A DNA stretch of 14,964 nucleotides from NCBI GenBank assembly GCA_902806215.1, contig CADCVT010000267.1, forward strand, positions 1-14,964. The letters are read 5' to 3'. Shown here in pieces: positions 13,424 to 14,964 of the stretch. This DNA is from an uncultured Solirubrobacteraceae bacterium (lineage in GTDB: Bacteria > Actinomycetota > Thermoleophilia > Solirubrobacterales > Solirubrobacteraceae). The translations under genes and the position numbers were made by a program. Under the pieces are notes generated by a model, which did not search any database, had not been told where the DNA came from, and was given only the letters and a program-made list of their open reading frames with translations. The number at the start of each line of letters is the position of its first letter. Within the stretch, counting starts at the first letter, position 1.

Positions 13424-14650
13424 ACCGCCTACCTCCTGCTCAGCCTCGCGACCGGCACGGCTTGGTTCGTCGCGTTCGTGACGCTGCTGCCGCTGGGCGC
13501 CGGCCTGGCGATCACGCTCGTCGGCCTGCCGATCCTCGTCGGCACGCTGTACCTCATCCGCCCGCTGGCGCGATTCGAGCGCACGCTCGCCCGCGTGCTG
13601 CTCGACGAGGAGATCGAGTCGCACTACCGGCGCCCGGAACGGCCGGGCCGCTGGCCGGCGATCCAGGCGCGGCTCGCGGACCCGCAGACGTGGAAGGACT
13701 TCGTCTTCCTGATGATGCAGATGCCGCTCGGGGTCTTCTCGTTCGCGGCGGCGGTCTGCCTGATCGCCGTCCCGCTGTGGTTCCTCGCGGCGCCGGCCTT
13801 CTACTGGGCGATCGACTTCGACGGCGAGGAGGGCATCGACCTCGGCCTCGCGCGCGTCGACACGCTGCCCGAGTCGCTGGCGATGTCGGCCGTCGGTGTG
13901 CCGATCGCCTACCTGGCCATCGTGCTCCTCCGCCTCCTCGGACGTGCCGCGGCCGCATGGGCGCTGCTGCTGCTGTCCTCGACGCCCGACCCCGAGCTCA
14001 CCGCTCAGGTCACCGACGCCCGGTCGGCGCAGGCGCGGATCATCGAGGCCGGCGACGCCGAGCGCCGGCGCCTCGAGCGCGACCTGCACGACGGCGCGCA
14101 GCAGCGGCTCGTCGCGCTCAGCCTCAAGCTCGGGATGGCGAAGTCCAGGCTGTCGGACGACAACGCGGCGGCGACGCTCGTCGAGGAGGCGCACGCGGAG
14201 TCGCGCGCGGCGCTCGACGAGCTGCGCGACCTCGCGCGCGGCATCCACCCGGCGGTCCTCACCGACCGCGGCCTGCGCCCCGCCCTGGAGGCGCTCGCCC
14301 GCCGGTCCTCGGTGCCGGCGGAGCTGACCGACGCGCCGGACGTGCGGCTCCCTCCCGCGATCGAGGCCGCCGCCTACTTCGTGGTGAACGAGTGCCTGGC
14401 GAACGTCGCCAAGTACTCGGAGGCCGAGCAGGCGACGGTGGCCGTGCGCGAGCAGGTCGGCACGCTCGTCGTCGAGGTCGTCGACGACGGCCGCGGCGGG
14501 GCCGACCCGGCCGCGGGGTCGGGGCTACGGGGCCTCGTGGACCGCGTCGGCGCGCTCGACGGCACGCTCGAGGTCGTCAGCCCGCCCGGCGTCGGCACGC
14601 GCGTGCGCGCCGAGCTGCCGTTGACGGTCAGGCCCGTCGGATCAGCGTGA
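13406..14650 (+). CDS. Sensor histidine kinase, NarL/DesK type (HisKA_3), with four-helix membrane sensor
   Basis: This 414-residue protein is a two-component sensor kinase. The N-terminal half resembles the actinobacterial putative-sensor domain: membrane segments at about 8-28, 31-52, 105-135 and 160-190, with a cytoplasmic loop between the second and third. The dimerisation/phosphoacceptor domain has RRRLERDLHDGAQQRLVALS (220-239), with His228 the likely phosphorylated residue. The ATPase domain has an N-box NECLANVAKYSEA (328-340), DDGRGG (360-365) and GSGLRGLVDRVGALDG (371-386). Both catalytic blocks look intact. Such kinases normally pair with a LuxR-type response regulator, but none follows; the next gene is convergent. 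It diverges from ffh across 68 bp. Its last 23 bases overlap the O-methyltransferase end. The GTG start lacks an SD. Confidence 0.93.
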   Translation: MTTVRRTAYLLLSLATGTAWFVAFVTLLPLGAGLAITLVGLPILVGTLYLIRPLARFERTLARVLLDEEIESHYRRPERPGRWPAIQARLADPQTWKDFVFLMMQMPLGVFSFAAAVCLIAVPLWFLAAPAFYWAIDFDGEEGIDLGLARVDTLPESLAMSAVGVPIAYLAIVLLRLLGRAAAAWALLLLSSTPDPELTAQVTDARSAQARIIEAGDAERRRLERDLHDGAQQRLVALSLKLGMAKSRLSDDNAAATLVEEAHAESRAALDELRDLARGIHPAVLTDRGLRPALEALARRSSVPAELTDAPDVRLPPAIEAAAYFVVNECLANVAKYSEAEQATVAVREQVGTLVVEVVDDGRGGADPAAGSGLRGLVDRVGALDGTLEVVSPPGVGTRVRAELPLTVRPVGSA

Positions 14651-14964
14651 CGCCGTCGCGGACCGTCAGGATCACCTGGACGGTCCGTGGGTCGGCCGCG
14701 ACGTGCTCGTTGAAGCGCGCGAGATGCTCGTTGCGCTCGTGGCCGAGCGTGTTGTCGGCGACGATGAGCCCGCGCGGTGACAGCTTCGGGAGCACCGCCT
14801 CGTAGTAGTCGACGTAGCCGTCCTTGTTGGCGTCGATGAAGACGAGGTCGAACGGGTCGGTGAGCGACTCGATCGTCTGCATCGCGTCGCCCTCGCGGAC
14901 CGAGATCCGGCCGTGGCGCTCGACGTGGCGCCGCGCGAAGGCCGCCCGCTCCGGGTCGGCCTCG
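14628..14964 (-). CDS. SAM-dependent O-methyltransferase (CCoAOMT-like family 3), C-terminal part
   Basis: About 111 C-terminal residues are present; the gene continues beyond the right edge, so the internal methionine at 14882 is not the start. The sequence EADPERAAFARRHVE, then FDLVFIDANKDGYVDYYEAV, then LPKLSPRGLIVADNTL, and the end VRDGVTLIRR follow the family-3 O-methyltransferase pattern. FIDAxK and ADNTL supply the acidic and Asp-Asn metal-binding residues of caffeoyl-CoA O-methyltransferase relatives. The physiological acceptor (a catechol or other hydroxyl compound) is unknown. The SAM-binding N-terminus is outside the window. The stop lies inside the kinase gene. Confidence 0.88.
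   Translation of the reverse strand, partial: EADPERAAFARRHVERHGRISVREGDAMQTIESLTDPFDLVFIDANKDGYVDYYEAVLPKLSPRGLIVADNTLGHERNEHLARFNEHVAADPRTVQVILTVRDGVTLIRRA

Overview
The window is a very GC-rich, gene-dense stretch of bacterial chromosome. Third codon positions are mostly G or C, GTG starts are frequent, and Shine-Dalgarno (SD) sequences are scarce. The gene order ffh-rpsP-khpA-rimM-trmD-rplS-lepB-rnhB-yraN-comM-dprA is the housekeeping cluster known from Actinomycetota. A deep-branching actinobacterial lineage such as Thermoleophilia/Solirubrobacterales fits best, but the lineage is inferred from general style and not proven. I see no mobile elements, CRISPR arrays, rRNA or tRNA genes, and no gene-free stretch over 300 bases.

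Layout from the left: (1) the first 28 codons of a HAD-type phosphatase leave the left edge on the minus strand, divergent from an alpha/beta hydrolase (111-1055, plus). (2) A long palindromic hairpin (1058-1114) separates the hydrolase from the convergent ilvD (1116-2861, minus). (3) Two linked genes of unknown function, a 197-residue membrane-anchored protein and an 82-residue soluble protein, lie at 3018-3871. They sit directly downstream of thiD and end in hairpins at 2957-3001. (4) From 13337 down to 3879 runs one minus-strand train: ffh, rpsP, khpA, rimM, trmD, rplS, two lepB paralogues, rnhB, yraN, comM, dprA, thiD. (5) A sensor histidine kinase (13406-14650, plus) diverges from ffh across a 68-bp gap. 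Its 3' end overlaps by 23 bp the convergent end of an O-methyltransferase that runs off the right edge.

The minus-strand train joins protein export (Ffh, two LepB), ribosome and tRNA maturation (S16, KhpA, RimM, TrmD, L19), R-loop/ribonucleotide removal (RNase HII) and DNA uptake/recombination (YraN, ComM, DprA). Many junctions are start/stop overlaps (CTGA, TGATG, an 11-bp overlap, TAGTG, GTGA, TGATG, ATGA), which points to translational coupling.

The least ordinary features are these: a recurrent TANNNT hexamer a few bases before SD-less starts, suggesting leaderless or near-leaderless transcription; a perfect 15-bp inverted repeat that brackets the kinase start codon; a roughly 80-residue acidic tail on ribosomal protein L19; a probable CTG start for khpA; and the uncharacterised two-gene unit after thiD.
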